Shown here: positions 37,250-46,442 of the stretch, piece after piece
How the letters are laid out: each line of letters opens with the position of its first letter
How positions within the stretch are numbered: position 1 is the first letter of the stretch
Source: Knoellia sp031844405
GTDB lineage: Bacteria; Actinomycetota; Actinomycetes; Actinomycetales; Dermatophilaceae
Direction of reading: 5' to 3'
Length of the DNA stretch: 64,000 nucleotides
NCBI GenBank assembly: GCA_031844405.1
Contig: JAUZVC010000001.1
Coordinates: forward strand, 372,001 to 436,000
The notes under the pieces: generated by a model
What the model was told of the DNA's origin: nothing
Database searches by the model: none
The model's input: the letters and a program-made list of their open reading frames with translations, nothing else
Program-made: the position numbers and the translations under genes

Positions 37250-37942
37250 ATGGCAGTGACCGTGGAGTTCTGCGGCGAGGAGTTCGTCGCGCCGGAAGAC
37301 GCGCCGCTGACGATCGGCCGCGTCGCCGACGTCGAGATCGACGACAACCCCTACCTCCACCGCGTCTTCCTCCAGGTGCACCGCGAGCACGACCTCTGGT
37401 GGCTCACCAACGTCGGCTCGACCCTCACCGCGACCGTGGGCGACCGCAAGGGCCTCTTCCAGGCCTGGCTCAACCCGGGCGCCCGCATCCCGCTGGCGCT
37501 CGAGGCCTTCACGGTCTGGTTCACCGCCGGCCCGACGACCTACGACTTCGACATCACCGTCGACGACGCGACCTTCACGACCATCGTCAACGACCCGGAG
37601 CCCGAGCCCGAGGACTCGCCCGGCGAGACGACCGTGGGCCGTGTCTCGATGACCCCGGACCAGAAGCTCCTCGTCGTCGCGCTGTGCGAGAGCTTCCTGC
37701 GGACCTCGTATGCCGGCCAGGGCCAGATCCCCTCCTCCGCCCAGGCGGCGGAGCGGCTCGGCTGGACGACGACGAAGTTCAACCGCAAGCTCGACAACGT
37801 CTGCCAGAAGCTCGCCGACGCCGGCACGCGAGGGCTCCACGGCGGCCCCGGCAAGCTCGCGAGCAACCGCAAGGCACGTCTCGTGGAGCACGCGCTCTCG
37901 ACCCGGATGGTGACCGAGGCCGACCTGGCCCTGCTCGACTGA
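37250..37942 (+). CDS. Degenerate-FHA plus helix-turn-helix protein
   Basis: This 230-residue protein starts with an FHA-like fold ('LTIGRVADVEIDDNPYLHRV' and 'WWLTNVGSTLTATVGD'), but the phosphothreonine-binding SxxH is replaced (L-H-R-V-F) and the N-G pair is missing. Residues 135-225 resemble a DNA-binding helical domain ('SMTPDQKLLVVALCESFL', 'SSAQAAERLGWTTTKFNRKL'). The start lies 4 bp after the kinase stop. It could be a transcription factor linking kinase signalling to gene expression, or a structural partner; both are inference. Confidence 0.8.
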   Translation: MAVTVEFCGEEFVAPEDAPLTIGRVADVEIDDNPYLHRVFLQVHREHDLWWLTNVGSTLTATVGDRKGLFQAWLNPGARIPLALEAFTVWFTAGPTTYDFDITVDDATFTTIVNDPEPEPEDSPGETTVGRVSMTPDQKLLVVALCESFLRTSYAGQGQIPSSAQAAERLGWTTTKFNRKLDNVCQKLADAGTRGLHGGPGKLASNRKARLVEHALSTRMVTEADLALLD

Positions 37943-38190
37943 CGACGATCGCCGGAGGCCACGGGCGAGGGACGAGCGAGGCCCGGAGGCGTGGGGAGTG
38001 GGTCGGGTGGGGCGGGGCTGACCTGCACGGACGGCATACGGAGGTCCCGTCCGGGTCATCCCGGGCACCCGTCGTGACCACTCACCGCAAAGTCCTTCCC
38101 CTATGTCGGTGCGGCGCGGCAGGATGCACAGAAGTTCGTGCAAAGACGCACGTTCGCCCGGGCCCCCTGCCCGGTTCCTGGAGGAGAGAC

Positions 38191-41043
38191 ATGACTGCTC
38201 GCACATCTCCGCGCGGACGGCGGCGCTACCTCGCCGCAGTGCCCGCGCTGGCGTTGGCCGCGACCGGCTTGACCATGGGGTCGAGCTCCGTCGTCGCCGC
38301 GCCCAGCTCAGGTTCGCCATCAGCCGGCGCAGACAGCGCGTCGTCCGACGGCTACATCAACTACGTCGCCCCGCGGATGGAAGCGGTCTCGTCGGGCGAC
38401 AAGGCGCTCAAGATCAACGGCAAGGCCGTCTCCAAGAAGTCCGCCAAGGCGCAGCAGGACGCCCTGACCAAGGCCAAGGCCGTCGACCGCAAGCACGCCA
38501 AGGGCAACCCGGTGGCCGCGCGCCAGCTCGCCAAGCTGGAGGCGCAGGCGATCAAGACCGGCAAGAGCCCGAAGGAGCTCAAGGCCAACCGGTTCAAGCA
38601 GGCCAAGAGCACGCAGGAGGCCAAGCTCCTCACCATCCTCGTCGAGTTCAACGACAAGGCGAACGACGACTTCACCGACGTCATGGTCCCCGACGGCTTC
38701 AGCGCCGAGAACTGCGTCAACGGCTCGATCCAGAACGGGCCGAAGCACAACAACATCCCGAACCCCGCGGACAGCGAGCTCGAGGACAACAACTCGATGT
38801 GGGTGGAGGACTTCTCCTCCGAGCACTTCAACAAGATGCTCTACACCAGGACGGGCATCACCGAGCGGGTCCGTCCCGACCTCACCGGCCCCGACGGCAA
38901 GGCCGGCATCGACATCTCCGGCTACACGATGAAGAACATGTACGAGGAGATGTCCAAGGGCGCCTACACCGTGAGCGGTGCGGCCACCCCGTGGATCACC
39001 GTCCCGCACTCCGAGGCCTACTACGGCGCGACCACCTGCCACAAGGACGAGAACGGCGAGTGGACCTACGGCGCGATCCAGGACATGCAGGGACACCCGG
39101 ACAACCCGCTCGGCCCCGGCCAGCTGCCCATCGACGCGGTGGCGGCGCTCGCGAAGGCGCAGCCGAGCTTCCCGTGGGCCGACTACGACATCGAGGACCA
39201 GGGCGACCGCGACGGTGACGGCAACGTCCTCGAGCCGGACGGCGTCATCGACCACGTCGTCCTCGTCCACGCCGGTGAGGACAAGTCCGGTGGTGGCGGT
39301 GCCGAGGGTCCTTACGCCATCTGGGCCCACTCGTCGGCCGTCGCCGGCGGCGCCCCCGTGCCGGGCACGAACCTGCGGCTGTCGAACTACATCGTCCAGC
39401 CCGAGGACTCCGGCGTCGGCGTCTTCGCGCACGAGTACGGCCACGACCTCGGTCTCCCGGACCTCTACGACACCGCGAGCGGTGGCGACTCGGACGTCGA
39501 CTTCTGGGACCTTATGAGCTCCGGCTCGCACTCGGGCCCGATCTTCCAGTCGATGCCGACCCACATGGGCCTCTGGGACAAGTGGGTGCTCGGCTGGGCC
39601 GACCCGGTCCAGATCAACCCCGGTGACGACCCGCGCGCCGTCAAGGTGGGACAGACGAGCCGGACCCCGAAGGGCTCGGCCGACGGTGTCAAGGTCAACC
39701 TCCCGCCGAAGCGGGTCGCCCTCGCCGAGCCGCACAGCGGCGACAGCATGTGGTACTCCAGCGCCGACCAGTCGTGGGCCAAGAACACCCTGACCCGTGA
39801 CGTCGCCGTCCCGGCCGGTGCGACGGACGCCCGCTTCTGGACGTGGAACAACTTCCACATCGAGGAGGACTGGGACTTCGGCTTCCTCGAGGTCTCGACC
39901 GACGGTGGCACCACCTGGACCGAGCTCAAGCAGTTCGACTCCGCGGGCAAGGAGGTCACGACGCCTGACGGCTACGCCGACCCCAACGGCCGCATGAAGG
40001 ACTACGGCAACAAGAAGTACGGCCTCAGCGGTGCGACCGACGGCTGGGAGCACTACTACGCCAACCTCACCCCGTACGCCGGCAAGAACGTCAAGGTGCG
40101 CCTGCTCTACGCCACGGACGCCGGCTTCGAGGACACGGGCTGGTTCGTCGACGACCTGTCGCTCACCAACGGTGGGACGACGGTCTGGAGCGACGACGCC
40201 GAGGCCAACAACGGCTGGACCGCCACCGTCGGCACCTGGACCGACACCACCGGTGCCGGCTGGGTCCTCGACCCGGGCGCGCACGACTACGCCCAGTACT
40301 ACCTCGTCGAGTGGCGCAACTTCGACGGGTTCGACAAGGGTCTCCAGTACGCCTACGACACCACCTACCAGAAGCTCGGTGGCGAGGGCGCGTGGAAGGT
40401 CGAGAAGATCAAGTACAACGCTCCGGGTGCGCTCGTCTGGTACCGCGACACGTCGTACGGCAACGCCAACCACGTGCTCAACAACCTGACGACCCTCCCG
40501 AGCGAGGGCGCCAAGGGCGGTCTGCTCATCGTCGACAGCCACTTCGACCCGCTGCGCCGCAGTGGTGCGAACGCTCTCAACGACACGTCGACGCTGAAGA
40601 ACCTGCCGTCCCGTCCGCAGTCGTCCAACGCCGCGTTCAACCTGTTCGGGACCTACCCGTTCAACGAGTGCACGACGAAGGCCGACTTCACCGGAGAGGC
40701 CTGCAACACCTTCGGCAAGCAGTCCGCCGTGAAGTCGTTCACCGACGACAAGGGCTGGTACCCCGGCATCGAGGTTCGTGGCAGCAGCGTCTTCTACCGT
40801 GACGCCGACGCCTCGACCGTCGTCCCCTCGGTCGGCAACGCGCCCTACAGCACGCGCGTCGTCGACGCGGCCGGCAACCCGCTGCCGCAGTACTACGGCC
40901 TCGACCTCGGCATCATCACGCCGCTGGGCACGGGCAACCCCGCCGACGACGGCGTCGGGTACGGCACCTCGGTGACCGTCTCGAAGGCGTTCGGTGGCAA
41001 CCAGGCTGCTCTCATCAAGATCACCCCGCCCGCCGCGGAGTAG
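38191..41043 (+). CDS. Secreted immune-inhibitor-A-like M6 metalloprotease
   Basis: This 950-residue protein has a signal peptide ('YLAAVPALALAATGLTMGSS', cleavage near residue 40) and a lysine-rich pro-region. The M6 catalytic domain has zinc motif H414-E-Y-G-H418 in 'FAHEYGHDLGLPDLYD' and the Met-turn region 'DLMSSGSHSG'. After it come two MAM/jelly-roll-like segments ('FHIEEDWDFGFLEVSTDGGT' and 'DTGWFVDDLSLTNGGTTVWS') usual for InhA-type enzymes. No cell-wall anchor is visible, so it is likely released. It lies between the kinase module and the MoxR module and is separated from both by non-coding gaps, with its own GAGGAGA ribosome site and terminator. Confidence 0.93.
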   Translation: MTARTSPRGRRRYLAAVPALALAATGLTMGSSSVVAAPSSGSPSAGADSASSDGYINYVAPRMEAVSSGDKALKINGKAVSKKSAKAQQDALTKAKAVDRKHAKGNPVAARQLAKLEAQAIKTGKSPKELKANRFKQAKSTQEAKLLTILVEFNDKANDDFTDVMVPDGFSAENCVNGSIQNGPKHNNIPNPADSELEDNNSMWVEDFSSEHFNKMLYTRTGITERVRPDLTGPDGKAGIDISGYTMKNMYEEMSKGAYTVSGAATPWITVPHSEAYYGATTCHKDENGEWTYGAIQDMQGHPDNPLGPGQLPIDAVAALAKAQPSFPWADYDIEDQGDRDGDGNVLEPDGVIDHVVLVHAGEDKSGGGGAEGPYAIWAHSSAVAGGAPVPGTNLRLSNYIVQPEDSGVGVFAHEYGHDLGLPDLYDTASGGDSDVDFWDLMSSGSHSGPIFQSMPTHMGLWDKWVLGWADPVQINPGDDPRAVKVGQTSRTPKGSADGVKVNLPPKRVALAEPHSGDSMWYSSADQSWAKNTLTRDVAVPAGATDARFWTWNNFHIEEDWDFGFLEVSTDGGTTWTELKQFDSAGKEVTTPDGYADPNGRMKDYGNKKYGLSGATDGWEHYYANLTPYAGKNVKVRLLYATDAGFEDTGWFVDDLSLTNGGTTVWSDDAEANNGWTATVGTWTDTTGAGWVLDPGAHDYAQYYLVEWRNFDGFDKGLQYAYDTTYQKLGGEGAWKVEKIKYNAPGALVWYRDTSYGNANHVLNNLTTLPSEGAKGGLLIVDSHFDPLRRSGANALNDTSTLKNLPSRPQSSNAAFNLFGTYPFNECTTKADFTGEACNTFGKQSAVKSFTDDKGWYPGIEVRGSSVFYRDADASTVVPSVGNAPYSTRVVDAAGNPLPQYYGLDLGIITPLGTGNPADDGVGYGTSVTVSKAFGGNQAALIKITPPAAE

Positions 41044-41063
41044 TCGCAGAGCAGCACCACGCA

Positions 41064-41100
41064 TCGGGCCCGCATCCTCGTTCCGAGGGTGCGGGCCCGA
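41064..41100 (+). terminator. Transcription terminator after the M6 protease gene
   Basis: Arms 41064-41080 and 41084-41100 pair over 17 bp with one G-T wobble and a 3-nt loop, starting 21 bp after the stop codon. It separates the protease from the MoxR operon. Confidence 0.8.
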
Positions 41101-41363
41101 CGCCGTGACGGGCGTCCCACGCGCACAGAGGTTTTGGACCGTTCAACTACCTCTGAGTAGGCAAAGAGTAGGTATGGGCACCCATGGGGATGCGGCCCGT
41201 CAGCCGGTAAGGTGCTCCACGGCATACGCGGAAATTCTTGTCACGCCGGGATCGTCGCAGTGCCTGAAACACCCACGGGGGGTGGCGCCATCCGAGCCGA
41301 GCATCGTGCACGGCATCGGTCGACGGGTCCTCCCGCCACAGAGCGACGAGAGGACCCCGACCC
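41101..41363 (+). promoter_or_regulatory. Promoter/leader region of the moxR operon
   Basis: This region holds no gene. TTGGAC (41134-41139) and TAGGCA (41158-41163) with an 18-bp spacer form a candidate promoter. Two GAGTAGG direct repeats at 41155-41161 and 41166-41172 are 11 bp apart, one helical turn, overlapping the -10, and could be an operator. A GAGAGGA ribosome site precedes the ATG. About 190 bp of leader lies between the repeats and the gene. Confidence 0.4.
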
Positions 41364-42332
41364 ATGACGGTCACCCACGACCAGGCCGCGTGGTTCACCA
41401 AGACCTTCGAGGCGATGGTGAGCAACGTCGACAAGGCCGTGCTCGGCAAGGAGCACGTCATCCGCCTGGCCCTCACGTGCATGCTCTCCGAGGGGCACCT
41501 GCTCCTCGAGGACTTCCCCGGCACGGGCAAGACCCAGCTCGCGCGGGCGCTGTCGAGCACGGTGCACGGCACCAACAGCCGCATCCAGTTCACGCCCGAC
41601 CTCCTGCCGAGCGACGTCACCGGCGTGACGATCTACGACCCCAACAGCAAGAAGTTCGAGTTCCACCGAGGCCCGATCTTCGCGACGATCGTCCTCGCCG
41701 ACGAGATCAACCGCGCCTCGCCCAAGACGCAGTCCGCGCTCCTCGAGGTCATGGAGGAGGCCCGCGTCACCGTCGACGGCGTGCGCCACGAGGTCGGCGA
41801 GCCGTTCATGGTCATCGCGACCCAGAACCCCATCGAGCAGGCCGGCACCTACCGGCTCCCCGAGGCCCAGCTCGACCGCTTCCTCATGAAGACGACGCTC
41901 GGCTACCCCGACCACGACGCCACCGTGCGGGTGCTCCGCGACGCCAAGACCCGCGACCGCACCAAGGCGCTCGAGCCGGTCGTCACCTCGCAGGTCATCC
42001 TCGACATGGCCGAGCTCGCCGACGAGGTGCACGTCGACGACGCGATCCTCGACTACGTCTCGCGCATCGCCGAGGAGACCCGCCGCCACGTGAGCGTCCG
42101 GCTCGGCCTCTCGGTCCGTGGCTGCCTCGCCTTCATCCGGTGCGCGAAGACCTGGGCCATCGGCCAGGGCCGCACCCACGTCATCCCCGACGACATCAAG
42201 CTGCTCGCCCACCCCGTGCTCAACCACCGCCTCCTCGTCACCGCAGAGGCGCAGTTCGCCGGCATCACCGTCGAGCAGGTCATCGACCAGATCCTCGGCG
42301 AGGTCGCGCCGCCGACCGAGCGCGTCGCCTGA
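41364..42332 (+). CDS. MoxR-family AAA+ ATPase
   Basis: This 322-residue chaperone-like ATPase has Walker A 'EDFPGTGKTQLARAL', Walker B 'TIVLADEINRASPKTQSALL', sensor 1 in 'FMVIATQNPIEQAGTYRLPE' and sensor/arginine-finger regions 'QLDRFLMKTTLGYPD'. MoxR proteins usually work with VWA- or DUF58-domain partners to mature or remodel complexes; the DUF58 partner is encoded 2 bp downstream. Together with the next two genes it forms the common moxR-DUF58-transglutaminase operon. Confidence 0.95.
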   Translation: MTVTHDQAAWFTKTFEAMVSNVDKAVLGKEHVIRLALTCMLSEGHLLLEDFPGTGKTQLARALSSTVHGTNSRIQFTPDLLPSDVTGVTIYDPNSKKFEFHRGPIFATIVLADEINRASPKTQSALLEVMEEARVTVDGVRHEVGEPFMVIATQNPIEQAGTYRLPEAQLDRFLMKTTLGYPDHDATVRVLRDAKTRDRTKALEPVVTSQVILDMAELADEVHVDDAILDYVSRIAEETRRHVSVRLGLSVRGCLAFIRCAKTWAIGQGRTHVIPDDIKLLAHPVLNHRLLVTAEAQFAGITVEQVIDQILGEVAPPTERVA

Positions 42333-42334
42333 CG

Positions 42335-43975
42335 ATGTCCGACCCGGTGGAGCCCGACGAGGCGACGGTGAGGCGGTCCGACCTGAGCGGACCACGCCCG
42401 CCGGCCTCCCCGGCCGCGCCGACCCCTTCCGCCCCGAGCGCTGCGTCCCCGGCTGCGCCCACCGCTCCCGTCGAGGAGGAGGCGACCGTCTCGCGCAGCT
42501 CGCTCAAGGTGCGGCCCGCGCAGGACCAGCCGAGCCGGCGCAGCGCCTCCGGCGCGACCGCCACGGGTGGCTCACGCTGGCGCTCGCTGCTCGGACTGCG
42601 CCAGAGCGACGACACGCAGGATGTCCGCCGCAACGACCGCCAGCCGTCGTCGTCGACGAGCGGCCGGTCCACCCGGCTCCGCCCCGAGCTCCCGACGATC
42701 ACCCTGCCGCGCGTGCAGATCCCGGCTGCGATCACCCAGACCGGAGCCCGCCTGCTCGACCTCACCGGTGAGCGGATCAAGCCGATCGCGGAGCGGTCCG
42801 CACCCGTGTGGCGACCGGTGGCTCGCGCCCTCGGATGGGTCTCGCCGCTCGGCTGGACCGTCTTCGCCCTCGGGCTCGTCTCGTGGTGGTTCGCCGCGCG
42901 CTACGGCTGGACCGAGCTCGCGATGATCGCCGCCGCGTGCCTCGTCCTCTTCCTCGCGTGCGTCGCGCTCGCGATCGGTCATGCCAAGGTCGAGATCCGG
43001 ACCGACGTCGACCCCACCCGGGTCGTCGTCGGTGACCCGGCCACCGGCCGCATCGAGGTCCGCAACCTCTCGGGCCGCGGCATGCTCCCGCTCCTCGTCG
43101 AGCTCCCCGTCGGTCGTTCGGCAGCCCGCTTCACCCTGCCCTCGCTCGGCTCGGGCAAGTCGCACGAGGAGCTCTTCGTCGTGCCGACCGAGCGACGCGG
43201 CGTCATCCAGGTCGGCCCGGCCACGACCGTCCACGGCGACCCGCTCGGCCTCGTCCGACGCACCCTGGAGTGGACCGAGCAGACCGAGCTCTTCGTCCAC
43301 CCGCTGACGACGAGCCTCGAGCCGCTGGGTGCCGGTCTCCTGCGCGACCTCGAGGGCCAGGTCACGCCCGACCTGTCGATGTCGGACCTCGCCTTCCACG
43401 CCCTGCGCGAGTACCAGCCCGGCGACGACCGCCGCTACATCCACTGGCGCTCGAGCGCAAAGCACGGGCGGCTCCTCGTGCGCCAGTTCCTCGACACCCG
43501 CCGCTCGCACCTCGCGGTCGTCGTCGACACGACGCCGGAGGTCTACACGGGCGAGGACGCCGCCGTCGAGCTCGCCATCTCGTGCGCCGCGTCGCTCGCC
43601 GTGCGCTCGATCCTCGACGAGCAGGACACGACCGTGGTCGTCGGCGACCAGCGCATCTCGCGTGCGACGGCGCCGCTCACCCTCGACATGTTCGCCCGCG
43701 CCGCCGTCGGTCCGATCGACGTCTTCGGCTCGGCGAGCGACGGCGCCGCGCTGGCCCCGGACGCGAGCGTGGCCATCCTCGTCACCGGCTCACACCGCCC
43801 GTTCATCCAGGTGCAGCGCGCGCTCGCCCAGTTCGAGGTCGAGGTCATCAAGGTCGCCCTCGTCATCGACCCGGACGCCCAGGTCGGCGTGCGCCACGCC
43901 GGCGGCCTCACCATCCTCACGGTCCGTGAGCTCGGTGACCTGCGCCGGGTCCTCTTCAGCGGAGCACTGGCATGA
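42335..43975 (+). CDS. DUF58 domain protein (MoxR partner), membrane-bound
   Basis: This 546-residue protein begins with about 150 disordered residues rich in Pro, Ala, Ser and Thr ('PDEATVRRSDLSG' and a near repeat 'EEEATVSRSSLKV' are possible phosphorylation sites). Two membrane segments follow ('SPLGWTVFALGLVSWWFAAR' and 'ELAMIAAACLVLFLACVALA'). The DUF58 signature is 'REYQPGDDRRYIHWRSSAKH', leading into a VWA-like fold with 'HLAVVVDTTPE'. The two 'E-A-T-V-x-R-S' motifs resemble FHA-binding phosphothreonine sites and hint that the kinase may act on it; this is inference. Confidence 0.92.
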   Translation: MSDPVEPDEATVRRSDLSGPRPPASPAAPTPSAPSAASPAAPTAPVEEEATVSRSSLKVRPAQDQPSRRSASGATATGGSRWRSLLGLRQSDDTQDVRRNDRQPSSSTSGRSTRLRPELPTITLPRVQIPAAITQTGARLLDLTGERIKPIAERSAPVWRPVARALGWVSPLGWTVFALGLVSWWFAARYGWTELAMIAAACLVLFLACVALAIGHAKVEIRTDVDPTRVVVGDPATGRIEVRNLSGRGMLPLLVELPVGRSAARFTLPSLGSGKSHEELFVVPTERRGVIQVGPATTVHGDPLGLVRRTLEWTEQTELFVHPLTTSLEPLGAGLLRDLEGQVTPDLSMSDLAFHALREYQPGDDRRYIHWRSSAKHGRLLVRQFLDTRRSHLAVVVDTTPEVYTGEDAAVELAISCAASLAVRSILDEQDTTVVVGDQRISRATAPLTLDMFARAAVGPIDVFGSASDGAALAPDASVAILVTGSHRPFIQVQRALAQFEVEVIKVALVIDPDAQVGVRHAGGLTILTVRELGDLRRVLFSGALA

Positions 43976-44033
43976 GCACCCCACGACGCTCCTTCGTCGC
44001 TGCGCCCCTGCGGATGCGCGGCGGGGACCCCGC

Positions 44034-46442
44034 ATGAGCACCGAGGCCACGGCGAGCCGCCGGGCACGGGCCGACGAGCGCAACGCACGCCCCTCGTCCC
44101 CACGCCTCTCCCTTCCCGGTATGCCGTCGCGCGACGTCCTCGTCGACCTCGGCTTCGCCCTCGTGCTCGTGACCATCGCCCTCGTCGGCTTCCGCACCGG
44201 CTTCATCGGCTGGGAGTGGATCCTCGCCGCGACCATCGGCGTCGTCCTCGGCACGGTCGTCGCGCACGTCGCCGTGACGCGATCGTGGCCGCTGCTCCCG
44301 ACGGTGCTCGTCCTCGTGGCTCTCCACTTCGTCCTCGGCGGTCCGGTCGCGGTGCGCGGCGACCTCATCGCGGGCGTCATCCCGAGCCTGCAGACCCTCA
44401 CCGACCTCGCCGTCACCCCGGTCACCGGCTGGAAGGAGTGGCTCACGCTCCTGCCGCCGGTCGACGCCCGCGGCCCGCTCGTCGCGCTCCCGTGGGTCAC
44501 CGGGCTCCTCGGCGCCGCCGCGACCTACGGCGTCGCCCGCCGGTTCCGCAGCGTCGGAGCTGCGGCCGTCGCCCCGCTCGTGCTGCTCGTCGGCACCATC
44601 GCGCTCGGCACCCAGCAGCCCGCGGCCCGGCTCGTCCAGGGTGTCGTCTTCGCCCTCGTCCTCATCCTCTGGCTCGTCGCCCGAGCCGCCCGGACCCGCG
44701 CGAGCCTGCAGAACGGCGCCGGCCAGCGGGCTCGCGCCGTCACCGGGGTCGTTCTTCTCACCGTCGCCGCGCTCGCGGGCACGTTCCTCGGACAGGTCCT
44801 CCCGGGCGCCGGCTCGAGCGAGGCGCGCACCGTCGTGCGTGACCAGCTCACCCCGCCCTACGACGTCGCGCAGTTCATGAGCCCGCTCTCGGGGTTCCGT
44901 CGCTACACCGAGCCCAACCCGGCCGAGCTCTACGACACCGAGATCCTCCGGGTCACGGGCCTGCCGGCGGGCACCCCGATCCGGTTCGCCACGCTCGACA
45001 GCTACGACGGTCTCGTCTGGGGGGCGGCCGACCGGGCCATGGACGGCACCCCCTTCCAGCAGGTGGGGTCGCGCATCGCACCGCGCGTCACCGGGCGGGC
45101 GGTGACGGCGACCGTCACCGTCCCCGAGGGTGGCTACGAGGGGGCGTGGCTGCCGCTGGCCGGGTCGACGACCGGCGTCCGGTTCGACGGACCCCGCGGC
45201 GACGAGCTGGCCGACGCGCTCTGGCTCAACACGGCGACCGAGACGGCCGTCGTGCCCGCCCTCGTCCGGCCGGGGGACACCTACTCCTTCCAGGCCGTCC
45301 TCGGAGACGACTGGTCGACGACCCTGCCCAAGGACCTCGAGGTCGAGAGCGGCGCGCAGGTCGCCGAGGACACGAGCTTCCTCGACGCCAAGCTCGACGC
45401 CTGGAGCGGTCGCGCAGGAAGTCCGTGGGAGAAGTTCGTCGCCGTGGCGAAGACGATGACCTCCGACGGCGCCTACACCGACGGCGGCACGGCCAACTCC
45501 TACGAGAAGGTCTACCTCCCGGGTCACGGGCTCAGCCGTCTGAGCCGGTTCGTCGGCTCGACCCAGCTGGCCGGCAACGACGAGCAGTACGCCGCGACCC
45601 TGGCGCTCGTCGGCAACCGTCTCGGCATCCCGACCCGGGTCGTCATGGGCGCCATCCCCGAGTCCGGGACCGTCGTCAAGGGCAAGGACGTCCACGCCTG
45701 GGTCGAGGTCCAGGTCGACGGCGGCACGTGGCACGCACTCCTCCCCGAGACCTTCCTGCCCTCGCGCAACAAGAAGCCCAACGAGCAGCAGCTCAAGTCC
45801 GAGGAGCAGAAGGTCGGCGCGCAGGTGCCGCCACCGGCCGGTGTCAACCCGCCCTCGGTCCTCCAGGGACCGGACCAGGCGCAGAACGCGACCGACATCA
45901 AGAAGAAGAAGCGCAACCCGCTCGACATCGCGTCGTGGCCGCTCTGGCTGCGCATCCTCGTCCTCGGGCTCGTGCTGCCCGTCCTGCTCCTCCTCGGCGC
46001 CTACGCCCTCATCCGCTGGCTCAAGAAGCGGCGGCGACGGCACCACGCGACGACGGGTCCGCTCGCCTCGCGACCGGCGTGGGTGTGGCGTGACCTCGTG
46101 AGCGACGCCCGCAGCCTCGGCGTCGCCGTCCCGCGCGGGGCCACCCGCCTCGAGCAGGCCCGCGCCTTCCCCGCGTCCGCGCCCGCCGAGCCGATCGCGG
46201 TCGGTGCCAACGCGGCCGTCTTCGGTCCGGGGGAGCCCGGGGCCGAGGTGGCAACGGCCCTGCTCGAGGAGGCCGACGCCGTGCGCTCCGAGCTCCGCGG
46301 CACCGTCTCGCGCTGGCGCCGGGTCCGCTCCGACGTCGACGTGCGGCCGCTGCTCGAGCGTGACCGGCGCGCCCGCGTGAAGCGCAGCCTGCCGTCCCTG
46401 CCGTCGCTGCGCCGCACCCGTGGCGCCGAGGGATCGGCGTGA
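44034..46442 (+). CDS. Transglutaminase-like membrane protein lacking catalytic cysteine
   Basis: This 802-residue protein has five or more N-terminal membrane segments (within residues 30-230), a large extracytoplasmic region with a transglutaminase-like domain around residues 440-600, another membrane segment near residue 645 ('LWLRILVLGLVLPVLLLLGA') and a cytoplasmic tail. In the transglutaminase core, 'NDEQYAATLALVGNRLGIPT' has Asp516 where active members have cysteine; His554 is present in 'VHAWVEV', but the third catalytic residue region reads 'WHALLPETF'. It is therefore probably not an enzyme. It lies 58 bp after the DUF58 gene and overlaps the first giant gene by four bases. Confidence 0.9.
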   Translation: MSTEATASRRARADERNARPSSPRLSLPGMPSRDVLVDLGFALVLVTIALVGFRTGFIGWEWILAATIGVVLGTVVAHVAVTRSWPLLPTVLVLVALHFVLGGPVAVRGDLIAGVIPSLQTLTDLAVTPVTGWKEWLTLLPPVDARGPLVALPWVTGLLGAAATYGVARRFRSVGAAAVAPLVLLVGTIALGTQQPAARLVQGVVFALVLILWLVARAARTRASLQNGAGQRARAVTGVVLLTVAALAGTFLGQVLPGAGSSEARTVVRDQLTPPYDVAQFMSPLSGFRRYTEPNPAELYDTEILRVTGLPAGTPIRFATLDSYDGLVWGAADRAMDGTPFQQVGSRIAPRVTGRAVTATVTVPEGGYEGAWLPLAGSTTGVRFDGPRGDELADALWLNTATETAVVPALVRPGDTYSFQAVLGDDWSTTLPKDLEVESGAQVAEDTSFLDAKLDAWSGRAGSPWEKFVAVAKTMTSDGAYTDGGTANSYEKVYLPGHGLSRLSRFVGSTQLAGNDEQYAATLALVGNRLGIPTRVVMGAIPESGTVVKGKDVHAWVEVQVDGGTWHALLPETFLPSRNKKPNEQQLKSEEQKVGAQVPPPAGVNPPSVLQGPDQAQNATDIKKKKRNPLDIASWPLWLRILVLGLVLPVLLLLGAYALIRWLKKRRRRHHATTGPLASRPAWVWRDLVSDARSLGVAVPRGATRLEQARAFPASAPAEPIAVGANAAVFGPGEPGAEVATALLEEADAVRSELRGTVSRWRRVRSDVDVRPLLERDRRARVKRSLPSLPSLRRTRGAEGSA

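Noticed and set aside
38320..41064. A 914-codon open frame on the minus strand
   Set aside because: It is antisense to the M6 protease, whose signal peptide, zinc motif and ribosome site are clear; the antisense sequence is low-complexity.
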